Shown: positions 25,233 to 34,964, counted from the first letter of the stretch. The stretch: 64,000 nucleotides of DNA from Hydrogenovibrio halophilus DSM 15072 (GCF_000384235.1 NZ_KB913033.1:1495164-1559163), one strand, 5' to 3'. Numbers and translations are program-made. Notes: a model not told the origin generated them from the letters alone.

Positions 25233-26417
25233 TCAGCGCTGACCACTCGCCCGCAGAAGACCCAATCCGATTCGACTGCCGCCCAGCGCGGCCACCGCCC
25301 AGAGCCAGCCGTGCAAGCTGCCGGACGCAATGCCGCTGAAAAACGCGCCGATGTTGCAGCCATAGGCAATCAACGCGCCGTACCCCATCAGCACGCCGCC
25401 GATCAATGCCAGACCATGCGCCAAACGCCATTTGAAAGGGTGCGCTGAAAACCGTTTGCCGGGCGCGTGAATCAGGCTGACCAATAGCGCCCCGGCAATC
25501 AGGCCCAGGGCGACCAGACTGACGTCATCGCTCAGAATCGGTTGCGACAAGCGCTGTTGGTGAGCGATGGCGTACGACCAGAATGGCCAGTCCCATTGCA
25601 GCCAGCTTGCCAGCCCGCTGGCGTCGGCGATGGACAGTCCCCAGTAGGGAAACACATTGGCCAGCGTCCAGGGGCGTCCCGTGGTGTACAGAATCCAGGC
25701 GTTGAGGCAGGCCAGGCTCACGGCGGCCAAAAGCCAGGGATGCCAGTGCGTGACCTGCCAGATGCGCCGGTGGATCAAGGGTTGCACTTGCCCGCTTCGG
25801 CGGCGTTCCAGCCGGGTAACCCAGGCATAAAGCAGTGCCAGCAAAGTCAGCTGTGTGAGCAGACTCCCTATCGGCGCGTCGGCCCGGAACAGGGTGATGG
25901 GGGCCAGTGCCGGCAGGCTGCGCCAGAAGTCGATCTGCCAGGCGGCAAGGGTGCCACCGATCAGCAGACCGAGAAAGCTCCACATCGACAACGGCTGAAA
26001 TTGCCCCAGCTTGTTCAGTGTGCCTGAGGTACAGCCGTGTCCCAGTTGCATGCCGATACCAAAGGCAAAAGCACCGATCACCACGGCCAGACTCAGTGGC
26101 TGGATCATGCCTGTCATGGGCTCGGGGCCTGGTTGCCAGGCCAGCAGCCCAAAAAACAAGACACTGGCCAGCGCCAGCATCCAGAGCAGGGTGCGCAATC
26201 CCAGGGTGTGACCGCCCTGAAGCAAGGCGTGGGAGCAGCTGCGAAACCCATAGTGCATGGCATGCAGGGTCATGCCCAGCAACACGCCGGTGACAAAAGT
26301 GACCAGGCCTGGTAATAATTGCGATAAATGCAGGCCGAGGCTCAGTGCGACCAGAGCCAGAAACAGCCATAAGGTCACCCGGGTGGTCAGAGAAAGGGAT
26401 CGACGAGGGTCTTGCAT
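25233..26417 (-). CDS. YeeE/YedE (TsuA-like) sulfur-compound transporter
   Basis: This 394-residue membrane protein has about nine hydrophobic helices and two copies of the family's cysteine motif: GHGCTSG near residue 126 and YGCNIGAFFSGIASGSLHGW near 355. In TsuA these cysteines relay thiosulfate through the membrane. Import of thiosulfate suits a sulfur-oxidising autotroph, and carbonic anhydrase lies just upstream on the same strand. The Arg/Trp-rich loop near residues 200-225 is longer than the minimal family core. Confidence 0.85.
   Translation of the reverse strand: MQDPRRSLSLTTRVTLWLFLALVALSLGLHLSQLLPGLVTFVTGVLLGMTLHAMHYGFRSCSHALLQGGHTLGLRTLLWMLALASVLFFGLLAWQPGPEPMTGMIQPLSLAVVIGAFAFGIGMQLGHGCTSGTLNKLGQFQPLSMWSFLGLLIGGTLAAWQIDFWRSLPALAPITLFRADAPIGSLLTQLTLLALLYAWVTRLERRRSGQVQPLIHRRIWQVTHWHPWLLAAVSLACLNAWILYTTGRPWTLANVFPYWGLSIADASGLASWLQWDWPFWSYAIAHQQRLSQPILSDDVSLVALGLIAGALLVSLIHAPGKRFSAHPFKWRLAHGLALIGGVLMGYGALIAYGCNIGAFFSGIASGSLHGWLWAVAALGGSRIGLGLLRASGQR
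26302..26313. repeat. ACCAGGCCTGGT palindrome
   Basis: A copy in the 5' part of the transporter gene, read on the minus strand as PGLVT. Confidence 0.9.
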
Positions 26418-26563
26418 TTCTGTTTATGCCTTAGGATTAACAAAACTTATTACTAGTGTAGAGCAAGGCCCTTGCGCTGTGAAATGAAAGCCGCTGATTT
26501 GGGTATGAGAGGATGTTATGAGCCCCATCGGACGACGGTGCTCGCGGAAACTGGGCCTGCTGG

Positions 26564-26597
26564 CAGCCTGTCGGACTTAAGCCAATCGGCTGCTAGC
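26564..26597 (-). repeat. Stop-codon hairpin repeat, copy 1
   Basis: On the minus strand, TAGCAGCC is followed by GATTGGCTTAAGTCCGACA and GGCTGCCAG. The first TAG is the stop codon of carbonic anhydrase. The 33 bases TAGCAGCC...GGCTGC are the same as at 41250-41282. The stem is GCAGCC/GGCTGC. Confidence 0.85.
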
Positions 26598-27255
26598 CGT
26601 CCTGGCTGCGCAAAATGGCTTTCTCAGCCTGCTCGGCATTGTCAACGGTGACTTTGAGGTCGTGCAACCGGCCGTCGCAGATGTCGTAAATGGTGCCGTG
26701 AATTGACAGTGGCTGCCCCTTGTCCCAGGCTTTGCGCACGGCGGGCACATGGCAGACATTGCGCACCTGTTCCTGCACGTTGATTTCGCATAACCGGTTC
26801 ACGCGGGCTTCATAGTCCAGCGCATCCAGTTCCACCTGGTTGCGGCGGTAAAATTTGCGAATCGGACGAATCCAGTGTTCGACCAGGTCCAGATTGTCTT
26901 TTTCCAGCGCCGCCATCACCCCGCCACAGCGGTAATGCCCATTGACGATGATGTGTTTGACTTTCAATACTTCCACCGCGTATTGAATGACGGTGAGCAC
27001 ATTCATGTCGGAGGAATTGACCAGGTTGGCGATGTTGCGGTGGACAAAGATGGTGCCCGGGTCCATTTTCACCAGCTCATTGGCCGGGACACGACTGTCA
27101 GAGCAACCGATCCACAGGAATTCCGGTTTCTGCTGGTTGGCCAGACTCTGAAAAAAATCGGGGCGCTCGGCGTTGATTTCGTTCACCCAGGCCTGGTTAT
27201 TTTCGAATAACTGATCCATTTCCTTCTGGCAGTCGCAGTTCTGACACATGTTCAA
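26593..27255 (-). CDS. can: Beta-class carbonic anhydrase
   Basis: This 220-residue enzyme has zinc ligands Cys51, His107 and Cys110 with the Asp53-Arg55 dyad (CSDSR, HYRCGG). It interconverts CO2 and bicarbonate and supplies inorganic carbon to the RuBisCO cluster, which begins about 260 bp upstream. The N terminus has an unusual CQNCDCQ cysteine cluster (residues 4-9). NQAW at residue 20 comes from a near-copy of the iterated palindrome (27186-27197, 11 of 12 bases). The stop codon is provided by a dispersed hairpin repeat. Confidence 0.96.
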   Translation of the reverse strand: MNMCQNCDCQKEMDQLFENNQAWVNEINAERPDFFQSLANQQKPEFLWIGCSDSRVPANELVKMDPGTIFVHRNIANLVNSSDMNVLTVIQYAVEVLKVKHIIVNGHYRCGGVMAALEKDNLDLVEHWIRPIRKFYRRNQVELDALDYEARVNRLCEINVQEQVRNVCHVPAVRKAWDKGQPLSIHGTIYDICDGRLHDLKVTVDNAEQAEKAILRSQDG

Positions 27256-27518
27256 TCCCCCTGAAAAAGCTGGTGTTGCTCTGCCTTCTCACACAGTTGC
27301 GGTTCAAATTTGACTGTATTATAGCGAGTTAACAATGGATTTCAGCAATAATCCGGGAGAAAGGCAATGGATTGAAAGCGTAAGGCATTCGCCTTCCGGT
27401 CATTGCTGCGAAAGCAGGCATCTTTTAAAACGTGGTGAAATGATCGGGTCAAACCCCAAAATGGCGGAGGCTCAAATGGACCGTGTTGATGGATTGAGAG
27501 GGAAACGGTTCAAGCGCT

Positions 27519-27944
27519 TCAGGCCTGGTGAGAACCTTCGATCCGACCGGCTTCATAGGCCTGGCGCATGGCCGCAAGCAGGGCCGGGGACGGCGATTCG
27601 ACATGCTGTGCCACTATGGCGTCCAGCAGGTCCTGACGGGTGATGGTTCGGCAAGTTTCCACAAAAGCCGACAGGGAAACCGGGGCATCGTTCAGCCATT
27701 GGGACACAAACCCGCGTGCGCCGATCACTTCGATCTCGGCGGTTTCCATCATTTCAAACAGGTACGAATAGGGATCGACCTGATTGCGTTCCGCCAGCTT
27801 GCGCGGCAGAGAGGCCACAAAGTCCTGCAGGTCCAGATAAGGCGGGGGCATTTTTACTTCCGCTTCAAAGCGGTGGTTCTGCCCCTGAAAGGGCACCAGC
27901 ATGCGCAGGGTAATGCGGTTTTCGATGAAATCGTCCATGCTCAT
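27519..27944 (-). CDS. Hypothetical protein at the end of the cbbM-cbbQ-cbbO operon
   Basis: This 141-residue soluble protein starts 11 bp after the cbbO stop, so it is likely co-transcribed. It is mostly helical, with PPPYLDLQDFVASLPRKLAERNQVDPYSYLFEMMETAEIEV and a C-terminal AMRQAYEAGRIEG. I do not recognise the family. Position suggests a link to RuBisCO maturation or activation, but nothing in the sequence proves it. Its last codons overlap a partial palindrome (AGGCCTGGT). Confidence 0.72.
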   Translation of the reverse strand: MSMDDFIENRITLRMLVPFQGQNHRFEAEVKMPPPYLDLQDFVASLPRKLAERNQVDPYSYLFEMMETAEIEVIGARGFVSQWLNDAPVSLSAFVETCRTITRQDLLDAIVAQHVESPSPALLAAMRQAYEAGRIEGSHQA

Positions 27945-27955
27945 AGGGGGTTGGG

Positions 27956-30220
27956 TTACCGGGTCAGTTTCATAAAAACCTGAGGCAATTGCTCGGGCAG
28001 TTTTTCAACATGATCCACTACAGTGTAATGGTTATCAAAAATGTCTGCCACATAATCGTCCGCTTTGGGGTCAAGGGTAATGCAGTAGGAATACATGCCC
28101 TGGCTGTGCAATTCTTCCACCGCTTTATGGGTGTCCCGAATCAACACTTGTGGGTCCTTGGTGTCGATGTCGGCCGGTTCGCCATCGGTCAAAACCAGCA
28201 TCAATTTCTTTTCCGCTTCCTGGGATGCCAGATAATGGGCCGCGTGACGCATGGCCGCGCCCATTCGGGTGGAATAGGACGCCTCCATTGCGCTGATGCG
28301 TGCCTTGACCTCGTCGCCGTAGTGTTCGCTGAACCCCTTGATGTGCTGGTAGCGCACTTCGTGGCGGGTGTCGGAACTGAACCCGGCAATGGCGAATTTG
28401 TCGCCCAGCTGTTCCACCGTCCAGGCGGTGATGGCCAGGGCCTCCTGTGACAACGACAGCAGGGTCTGGCCGGTTTCCGGATTGCGTTCGTTCAACGATT
28501 GCGACATGTCGACCAGTAACATGACCGCAATATTGCGGCTGTCGGTGGTGTGACTGTAATTGATCCGCGGGTCCGGGGCGTGACCGCTTCGGAAGTCGAT
28601 CAGGGATCGGATCGCCACATCCAGATCCAGTTCTTCGCCTTCTTCCTGGAAACGAATCCGCTTTTTGTTCTGTGGCTTGAGCATTTCGATCATTTTTTTC
28701 AATCGCTTGGCCAGATCGTTGTGCTTGTCCATCAAACGATCGACCTTGCTTGCGTCCGTGCTGGGATGAAGGCGCTCGTACACAGTGGCCCAGTCGGGAC
28801 GGTAGGATTCGGATATGTAATCCCATTCGTCGTAATGGCGGGGCGGCAGACTGTTGGCGTCGTCCACGATTTTTTCTTCGGCTTCGTATTCGTTTTGATG
28901 AAAATCTTCTGATTCATCGTTTTCTTCGTGGTGAAACCAGATGTATCGGTTGTCGTCGCGATAGGAAACTTCGGTGTTGTCAAAGAAGATGTCGGGCAAA
29001 CTGTCCGAGGATTGCTTGCGGGTTTTGACATAAAAATCAATGCCGAGTTTGGCCATGTCCTGGGTGGTGGAGTGTTCCCCCTTTTCCGACATCACGGCCT
29101 GAAAACGCTCACGAAAATTTTCCAGCAGCGGGTTTTCGGGATCGAAGTCCTGATCCAGTAGTGCACGGGACAAGCGCGTGGCCCGATAGCGCAGACAGGA
29201 CTGTTTGGCATCGTCACAGGCCCCTTTTTCCGGGTAAGGGTGCAGGGCCAGAAACAGACGTTTCAGACCGGGGTATTTTTGCATTGCCAGATATTCGACC
29301 CGAGCGTCTTCAAACACCGACACAAACAATTGCATGTGAGGCGCAAAGTTGTCCGCCATCAACTTGGTGGACCAGCGTTTGTGCGCCATCATATGGGCCA
29401 ACATGGCCCGGTAACGGTCCAGGCCGCTGACACCGTGTTCCTGATCGTACACATCCGGTACCGCAATCAGCTCTTCGTCCAGATAGGGAATCGGCTTGCG
29501 CAGTTGGTCAAAGGCGGTGGCAAACACCGAAAACGGCAGGTCGCATCCCCACAGGCAGGATTTGAGCATGTCCATGTGACGCTCGACGTCCTTGAAGGTG
29601 GTGCCATGGCGCTCGCGGGTGATGATGCTCTTGGCATCGTTGGAGCTCAGCTTGAAATAGGCAATCTGCTCATCCGGCGCATTGACGTAGTTACGCGCCC
29701 CGTAATCAATGAAGTTGCGAATGCCGTTCAGGCACAGTCGGGAAATCAACTGCGGCATGCTTTCCAGTAATGGCACCATGCCCGGGCTTTCGTACATGGA
29801 TTGATGGCCGTGAATCACCGTCTGGGTTTTATCGACGAATTCATCGATGATGTCGAGATAGTGTTGCAAATCGTCAAACGTATCAATCCGGCGGCAGACG
29901 CTGCTCAGGGAAGATAAAAACGGGATCAGGGCCTTTTTGTTGGGGCTGCGCGCCAGTTTGTAGGCGTAATCGGCGACCAGTTTGTTGGTGCCCTGACCAA
30001 AGTGTGAGGCGATGTCCGGCATCACTTCCATAAACACCAGAACCGGCTCCATGCCCTGACCAATCATGCACAGAAAGTTGGCCCCGTCCAGATACGCATT
30101 GACCCCTTGCGGCGACAGCTTGTTGACGGCATCGGCCAGGCAATGCGGGAACACTTCCCTGGCCTGGGGGAAGTTGCAGGTAAACTTGGCTTCGTATTCG
30201 GCCAATAATGCGTCATTCAT
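27956..30220 (-). CDS. cbbO: CbbO, RuBisCO activase adaptor (form II-linked copy)
   Basis: This 754-residue protein has an N-terminal helical domain, an acidic middle (ENDESEDFHQNEYEAEEK) and a C-terminal von Willebrand A domain with MIDAS DMSQS near 570 and TDGEPAD. CbbO binds RuBisCO through the VWA domain and couples it to the CbbQ AAA+ ring that pulls inhibitors from the active site. It follows cbbQ by 52 bp. It differs clearly from the second copy at 37859 (shorter, different N terminus), which fits dedication to CbbM. Confidence 0.94.
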   Translation of the reverse strand: MNDALLAEYEAKFTCNFPQAREVFPHCLADAVNKLSPQGVNAYLDGANFLCMIGQGMEPVLVFMEVMPDIASHFGQGTNKLVADYAYKLARSPNKKALIPFLSSLSSVCRRIDTFDDLQHYLDIIDEFVDKTQTVIHGHQSMYESPGMVPLLESMPQLISRLCLNGIRNFIDYGARNYVNAPDEQIAYFKLSSNDAKSIITRERHGTTFKDVERHMDMLKSCLWGCDLPFSVFATAFDQLRKPIPYLDEELIAVPDVYDQEHGVSGLDRYRAMLAHMMAHKRWSTKLMADNFAPHMQLFVSVFEDARVEYLAMQKYPGLKRLFLALHPYPEKGACDDAKQSCLRYRATRLSRALLDQDFDPENPLLENFRERFQAVMSEKGEHSTTQDMAKLGIDFYVKTRKQSSDSLPDIFFDNTEVSYRDDNRYIWFHHEENDESEDFHQNEYEAEEKIVDDANSLPPRHYDEWDYISESYRPDWATVYERLHPSTDASKVDRLMDKHNDLAKRLKKMIEMLKPQNKKRIRFQEEGEELDLDVAIRSLIDFRSGHAPDPRINYSHTTDSRNIAVMLLVDMSQSLNERNPETGQTLLSLSQEALAITAWTVEQLGDKFAIAGFSSDTRHEVRYQHIKGFSEHYGDEVKARISAMEASYSTRMGAAMRHAAHYLASQEAEKKLMLVLTDGEPADIDTKDPQVLIRDTHKAVEELHSQGMYSYCITLDPKADDYVADIFDNHYTVVDHVEKLPEQLPQVFMKLTR

Positions 30221-30272
30221 ACGTTAACGACCTAAAGGGTGAAAGGGTGGGTATCAGAGCATGAGCGCCGGA

Positions 30273-31073
30273 TTAACCGAAAACCATTTCAATGGCGTTG
30301 TCCAGCGTTTTGCGAATGTCCAAGTCATCGGTGATCGGGCGTACCAGCGCCATTTTGCACGCTTCCACCGGGGTAATGCCCTGGTTGATCAATACCGCTG
30401 CATAGACCATCAGGCGCGTGGAAATGCCTTCGTCCAGACCGTGGCCCTTGAGGTTGCGCGCGGTTTCACCGATCTGCACCAGTTTGGCAGCGGTGTCGGC
30501 ATCCACAGAACCTTCCTGTTGCAGGATGTGGGCTTCGATCTCGGCTGACGCATAGTCAAAATCCATGGCGCAGAAGCGTTGTTTGGTCGATTGTTTCAGG
30601 TCTTTCATCAGTGACTGATAACCGGGGTTGTAGGAGATGACCAGCTGGAAATCCGGGTGGGCCTTGATCAGTTCGCCCTTTTTGTCCAGGGACAGTTCGC
30701 GGCGGTGATCGGTCAAGGCGTGAATGACGACCATGGTGTCCTGGCGCGCTTCCACGATTTCATCCAGATAACAGATGGCGCCATAGCGGGCGGCCAATGT
30801 CAGAGGGCCGTCGACCCAGCGCGTACCTTGTGCATCCAGCAGATAGCGGCCGACCAAATCCGCGGCGGTAATGTCTTCGTTGCAGGAAACGGTAATAATG
30901 GGCTTGTCCAATTTCCAGGCCATGTGTTCAATGAATCGCGATTTGCCGCAACCGGTCGGGCCTTTGACCATGACCGGCAAACGCGCGGCATAGGCGGCTT
31001 CGTACAGTTCAATCTCGTTGGATTGGGCATCATAAAACGGTTCCCGGTCGATTTTGTATTGCGAAATGTCCAT
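30273..31073 (-). CDS. cbbQ: CbbQ, MoxR-type AAA+ RuBisCO activase (form II-linked copy)
   Basis: This 266-residue AAA+ protein has Walker A GPTGCGKSRF near 38, Walker B ICYLDEIVEA near 100 and sensor-type residues after ISYNPGYQS. It forms the hexameric motor of the CbbQ/CbbO activase. AGGAG precedes the ATG. A terminator-like hairpin separates it from cbbM, 168 bp upstream. Confidence 0.95.
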   Translation of the reverse strand: MDISQYKIDREPFYDAQSNEIELYEAAYAARLPVMVKGPTGCGKSRFIEHMAWKLDKPIITVSCNEDITAADLVGRYLLDAQGTRWVDGPLTLAARYGAICYLDEIVEARQDTMVVIHALTDHRRELSLDKKGELIKAHPDFQLVISYNPGYQSLMKDLKQSTKQRFCAMDFDYASAEIEAHILQQEGSVDADTAAKLVQIGETARNLKGHGLDEGISTRLMVYAAVLINQGITPVEACKMALVRPITDDLDIRKTLDNAIEMVFG

Positions 31074-31192
31074 GGTGTCGTGTCTCCTGCCTGTGTTTTG
31101 GCGTTACTTTGCCTGCATCAAAGTGCTCAGTTTTAAACTCCGAATGGCGGGGCCATAAAGCTCAAAGATCAGCACTCTCAATGATGAATTGA

Positions 31193-31223
31193 GAAAGAAA
31201 AAACCCCAGCGTTTGCCGGGGTT
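31193..31223 (-). terminator. Terminator between cbbM and cbbQ
   Basis: On the minus strand, stem AACCCC/GGGGTT with a 10-nt loop runs into TTTTCTTTCTC. It lies 19 bp after the cbbM stop and before cbbQ, so it would let cbbM be made in excess over cbbQO by partial read-through. Confidence 0.75.
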
Positions 31224-31241
31224 TTTGCTGAAAATGAACGC

Positions 31242-32621
31242 TTATTTATGCACGCCCAGTTTTTCTCTCCACTCTGGGAAGATTTTGTCTGCATCACCCG
31301 GGAAGGATTCGAACGCGCGAGCGAATTCTTTGTGCTCTTTCGCGAATTCGATTGGATCTGCACCGGATTTCCAGCACTCGTAAGATTGACGCAGTGACGT
31401 GGCACCGGCCGCTGGAGAGTCGATGTGACCGTAAGAACCACCACCAGAGGTGTTGATGACGTTACCGTGACCCAGGTTCTCAAAGAAGCCTGGCAGACGC
31501 AGTGCGTTCATACCACCGGAGATGATTGGCGTGGTTGGCTTCATGCCATTCCACTTCTGGTAGAACGCCGGTCCTTGACACTCATCACGCTCGATCATGT
31601 AAGCAATGATTTTGTCAGACGCGTCGCCTTCCATTTTGCCGTAACCCATTGTGCCGACGTGGATACCTGACGCCCCTTGCAGACGAGACATCTTGGCCAG
31701 AACAAACGCGGTGTAACCACGCTTGGCCGACGGTGAAGTCACGGCACCGTGACCGGCACGGTGATAGTGCAGGTACTGTGATGCATAGTTGCGACGAGCA
31801 GTGGTGACCATGCCTGGTCCACCTACGTAGCCGTCTACCAGGAACGCGACCTTGGGAGCGTCTTCACCAAAGGTTTCCAGGATGTAGTCTGCGCGGTAGC
31901 ACATTTCGTGGTGGTCGTCGGCGGTGATGTTGGCGGAGAACAATTTCGCTTCACCGGTTTCATCCTGCGCACGCTTCATGGCATCGGCCACCAGCGGGAT
32001 CACTTTTTTCATTGGGCAGAAAGTCTGGTTGCCTTGTGGCTCATCGTTTTTGATGAAGTCGCCGCCCAACCAGAACTGGTAGGCCGCATCCGCAAACGGT
32101 TCCGGACGCAGACCCAGTTTTGGCTTGATGATGGTGCCGGCCACATAACCGCCGTTTTCAACCGGACGACCCAGCATGCGCCACATGTCGGAAATGTCGG
32201 TCGCAGGTCCGTCAAACAGGTAAAGCTTGGATTCCGGTACCCAGAAGTCATACATCTGCAGGTTTTTGACGTCGCCCATGCCCTGGTTGTTGCCGATCGC
32301 CAGAGTCAGGAAAGACACCAGCATGGTTTTGCCGTCTGTGCCATTGCGGTCGAACAGGTCAAAAGGGTAGGCAATGCGGATTTCGTGATTGGCTTCGTCA
32401 ATGTGATAGACCAAAGCGTCAACGCCTTTGGTGAAGTCGTCCGTGGTGCTGACTTCGACGTTGGTCCCGGTGGACGATTCCGCAGCGATGTGCGCGGCCA
32501 CTTCCAGATAGCCGTAACCGGCGGCCGGTTCCATTGTGTAAGCCACCAGAATGTGATTCTGACCGGCAATCAGGTCTTCTTCTTTCAATGATAAGTCAGC
32601 ATAACGATTGGACTGATCCAT
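31242..32621 (-). CDS. cbbM: Form II RuBisCO large subunit
   Basis: This 459-residue enzyme fixes CO2 onto ribulose bisphosphate. The carbamylated lysine lies in [13 protein letters not shown], and loop 6 has the form [10 protein letters not shown] after GTMGYGKM. Start ATG 32621 ([17 protein letters not shown]) has the family N terminus and a GAGG site; an in-frame ATG 66 bp upstream is rejected. Form II enzymes work without a small subunit at high CO2 and low O2. The gene is followed by its own cbbQ and cbbO and preceded by a CbbR-type gene on the same strand. Confidence 0.98.
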   Translation of the reverse strand: MDQSNRYADLSLKEEDLIAGQNHILVAYTMEPAAGYGYLEVAAHIAAESSTGTNVEVSTTDDFTKGVDALVYHIDEANHEIRIAYPFDLFDRNGTDGKTMLVSFLTLAIGNNQGMGDVKNLQMYDFWVPESKLYLFDGPATDISDMWRMLGRPVENGGYVAGTIIKPKLGLRPEPFADAAYQFWLGGDFIKNDEPQGNQTFCPMKKVIPLVADAMKRAQDETGEAKLFSANITADDHHEMCYRADYILETFGEDAPKVAFLVDGYVGGPGMVTTARRNYASQYLHYHRAGHGAVTSPSAKRGYTAFVLAKMSRLQGASGIHVGTMGYGKMEGDASDKIIAYMIERDECQGPAFYQKWNGMKPTTPIISGGMNALRLPGFFENLGHGNVINTSGGGSYGHIDSPAAGATSLRQSYECWKSGADPIEFAKEHKEFARAFESFPGDADKIFPEWREKLGVHK

Positions 32622-32774
32622 GGTTTTACCTCTGTTGATCGGACAAGAAATGCGTCTTGTCAGGTGATGGCGTGCGCTGGAGCGCATGCCTCTTTGTTGA
32701 ACGATGCCGAGCGAGCTGTGAGCTCGAACGGGTTCAACCCCGAAACTTGAAAGGGCATTGTAGAGGCAAAGATA

Positions 32775-32829
32775 GATTGATGAAAATCAATCATTTTGAT
32801 ATTTAGTATAGCTTTAAATCGATACTAAA
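32775..32829 (-). promoter_or_regulatory. Two inverted repeats upstream of cbbM (candidate CbbR operator)
   Basis: GATTGAT-GAAA-ATCAATC lies at 32775-32792, and TTTAGTAT/ATACTAAA arms with a 12-bp centre lie at 32802-32829. Both are perfect and AT-rich, sit 150-210 bp upstream of cbbM and resemble LysR-type T-N11-A sites. They are directly downstream of the second cbbR gene. Confidence 0.55.
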
Positions 32830-32842
32830 GCAGGGGCAGGGT

Positions 32843-33790
32843 TTAGGGGTTCAGCTTTCGGAAAACGTCCTGGCTGAGCTTTTTGCCTTCGGCCTGTAGC
32901 AGCTGAATCAGCTCTTCGGCGGCAATCGACAGAATCTTGCCCTTTGGGTAGGCCAGATACCAGTGTCGGTTAATGGGGAAGCCTTCGACGTCCAACACAC
33001 AAATCCGTCCCTGGTTGATTTCATCCATCAGGGTGGCCACGGAGGCGACGGTAATGCCCAGATTTTGCAGCAGCCCCAGGCGGATGGCTTCGTTGCCGCC
33101 CAACACCATTTTGATCTGCGGGGTAAAGTCGAATTCGTGAAACACCTTCTCGATCTGGGCACGGATGCCGGAGCCGGTTTCCCGCATCAAAAAGGCTTCA
33201 TTGGCCAGGTCGTCCGTGGTGAGCTTTTTCCCCACCAGTGGGTGGGCGCTGTTGGCGACAAAGGCCAGCGGGTTGATGGCCAGTTGAGACGAATCGAGAT
33301 TCAATCCTTCCGGTGGCTGGCCGAGCAGATAAAAATCGTCCTTGTTTTGCTGAATCCGTTCCAGAAGGGTTTCGCGGTTGCCGACGCGCATGATCACGGA
33401 AATGTCGGGGTGGGCACGAGTGAACCGGTCAATCACTTTGGGAACAAAGTATTGGGCCGTGGAAATGACCGTGAACTTGACGTTGCCGCCGGAAAAGCCC
33501 TTGAGGTGGTTGATCTTTTGTTCCGCAATCGAAAGCTGATCCAGAATGTTCCTTGCGGCTTCGTAGAGTTTTTCTCCGGTGCTGGTGAGGTAGACCTTGC
33601 GCCCGATCTGTTCAAACAGAGGGGTTTCCAGTACGTCTGACAGCTTCTTGACCTGCATGGAGACAGTGGGTTGTGTCAGGTGCAGCTCTTCTGCCGCTTT
33701 GGAAAAACTGTTCACACGGGCGATGCACTCAAACACCTGAAGTTGTCTGAGGGTGGCGCTTCTGGCGAGGAGTGAGATTTTTTCCGGCAT
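32843..33790 (-). CDS. cbbR: CbbR-type LysR regulator adjacent to cbbM
   Basis: This 315-residue LysR protein has an HTH at about residues 12-70 (RLRQLLQVFECIARVNSFSKAAEELHLTQPTVSMQVKKLSDVLE in its core) and a periplasmic-binding-like effector domain with GSGIRAQIE and the conserved end LPI-like EGFPINRHWYLAYPKGK, as in CbbR. It lies immediately upstream of cbbM on the same strand and 12 bp after another CbbR gene. CbbR proteins sense Calvin-cycle metabolites and activate RuBisCO genes. By position this copy probably serves cbbM. Confidence 0.88.
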   Translation of the reverse strand: MPEKISLLARSATLRQLQVFECIARVNSFSKAAEELHLTQPTVSMQVKKLSDVLETPLFEQIGRKVYLTSTGEKLYEAARNILDQLSIAEQKINHLKGFSGGNVKFTVISTAQYFVPKVIDRFTRAHPDISVIMRVGNRETLLERIQQNKDDFYLLGQPPEGLNLDSSQLAINPLAFVANSAHPLVGKKLTTDDLANEAFLMRETGSGIRAQIEKVFHEFDFTPQIKMVLGGNEAIRLGLLQNLGITVASVATLMDEINQGRICVLDVEGFPINRHWYLAYPKGKILSIAAEELIQLLQAEGKKLSQDVFRKLNP

Positions 33791-33802
33791 GATGGGGTCC
33801 TG

Positions 33803-34741
33803 TTAACGGGTGTCGGACATGGCCAGCAGCCGGTTGATGTCCACCTCTTTGAGGAAATCCATAAACGCCTGTGCCGGTGGCAGCATGACTTTGTCTTTGG
33901 GTTTGGCCACGTACCAGTCGCGGTTCAATGGAAAGCCTTCCACATCTAGTATTTTCAGATGGTCGTATTTGGCTTCAATCCGCACCGCCTGTCTGGGTAC
34001 CACGGCCAGACCCAGACCGGCCATGACTGCCTGCTTGGTGGCCTCAGTGCTGCCCAGTTCCATATAAGGCTGGAGGCGAATGCCTTTTTGCGAAAACAGT
34101 TCTTCGGCGGCGATGCGAATGCCGGAACCGACTTCCCGGGTCATGAATTTTTCATCGGCCAGCTCGACAATCGGGATTTGGCCTTTGATTGGTGGTTTGT
34201 AGGTCGGCGGTGCGACCACGACCAGCTCGTTTTTGAAAAAGGGGTAGGCATCCATCTGCAGTTCCGGCGGCACGCGGCCCATGATCGACAGATGGTATTG
34301 GTTGTTTTTGAGTTCGCCCAGAATGCGGCGGCGATTGACCACGGTGATATTGGGATGCACTTCGGGGTATTTGTTTAAAAACGCTTTGAGCACATAAGGA
34401 ATGAAGTATTTGGCCGGGGTGACCATGGCAATTTTAAGCTCGCCTTTGACCACAGTCTGTTCTGATTTGATGTTTTCGTTCAAGTCCTGAAGCTGCTGCA
34501 GAATGTTGTCACAGACCTGGCACATTTTTTCCCCGGCCGGAGTCAGGAACAATTTTTTGCCTATGAATTCGACCAGTTTGATCTCGTTATTGTCCTCAAT
34601 GCGTTTGACTTGCACCGAGACCGCTGGTTGTGACAGGTCCAATTCTTCAGCGGCATTGGTGTAGCTTTTATGGCGACAGACCGCATTGAAGATGCGAATT
34701 TGTTGGGCCGTGACGTGAAAAGGTAAGGCGTGTTCGTTCAT
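33803..34741 (-). CDS. cbbR: CbbR-type LysR regulator divergent from cbbLS
   Basis: This 312-residue LysR protein has an N-terminal HTH (FNAVCRHKSYTNAAEELDLSQPAVSVQVKRIED without its first turn counted) and an effector domain containing GSGIRIAAEELF and EGFPLNRDWYVAKPKDK. It is a diverged paralogue of the following gene and is transcribed away from cbbL across a 223-bp control region, the classic cbbR arrangement. The two regulator genes probably form one operon. Confidence 0.9.
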   Translation of the reverse strand: MNEHALPFHVTAQQIRIFNAVCRHKSYTNAAEELDLSQPAVSVQVKRIEDNNEIKLVEFIGKKLFLTPAGEKMCQVCDNILQQLQDLNENIKSEQTVVKGELKIAMVTPAKYFIPYVLKAFLNKYPEVHPNITVVNRRRILGELKNNQYHLSIMGRVPPELQMDAYPFFKNELVVVAPPTYKPPIKGQIPIVELADEKFMTREVGSGIRIAAEELFSQKGIRLQPYMELGSTEATKQAVMAGLGLAVVPRQAVRIEAKYDHLKILDVEGFPLNRDWYVAKPKDKVMLPPAQAFMDFLKEVDINRLLAMSDTR

Positions 34742-34760
34742 CTGAAAAAATTAACCTATT

Positions 34761-34779
34761 GATAAAACTCTATTTTATC
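34761..34779. promoter_or_regulatory. Inverted repeat in the cbbR-cbbL intergenic region
   Basis: GATAAAA-CTCTA-TTTTATC is a perfect 7-bp inverted repeat close to the start of the divergent cbbR. It fits a LysR-type recognition site, and auto-regulation of cbbR with activation of cbbL is the likely role. Confidence 0.55.
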
Positions 34780-34964
34780 CATAAACATAACAAAATGTAA
34801 TGCACATTATAACAAACACCTTATTTTCATTCGGGTTGATTCCAATAAGATAGCACCACTGCAGACGAAATCAGCAGGCGACGATTCCACATCAGAATTG
34901 TGCCGGTGACGGATTTTCGTTTCAGACTCATTTTTACTATCCAACGACAACGAAGAGGTAAAAG

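Noticed and set aside
27335-27643. 102-residue open frame between carbonic anhydrase and the cbb operon
   Set aside because: It overlaps the end of the 141-residue gene on the other strand and shows no coding signs.
32622-32687. Upstream start extending CbbM by 22 residues
   Set aside because: The added residues do not fit the form II N terminus, and ATG 32621 has a proper ribosome site.
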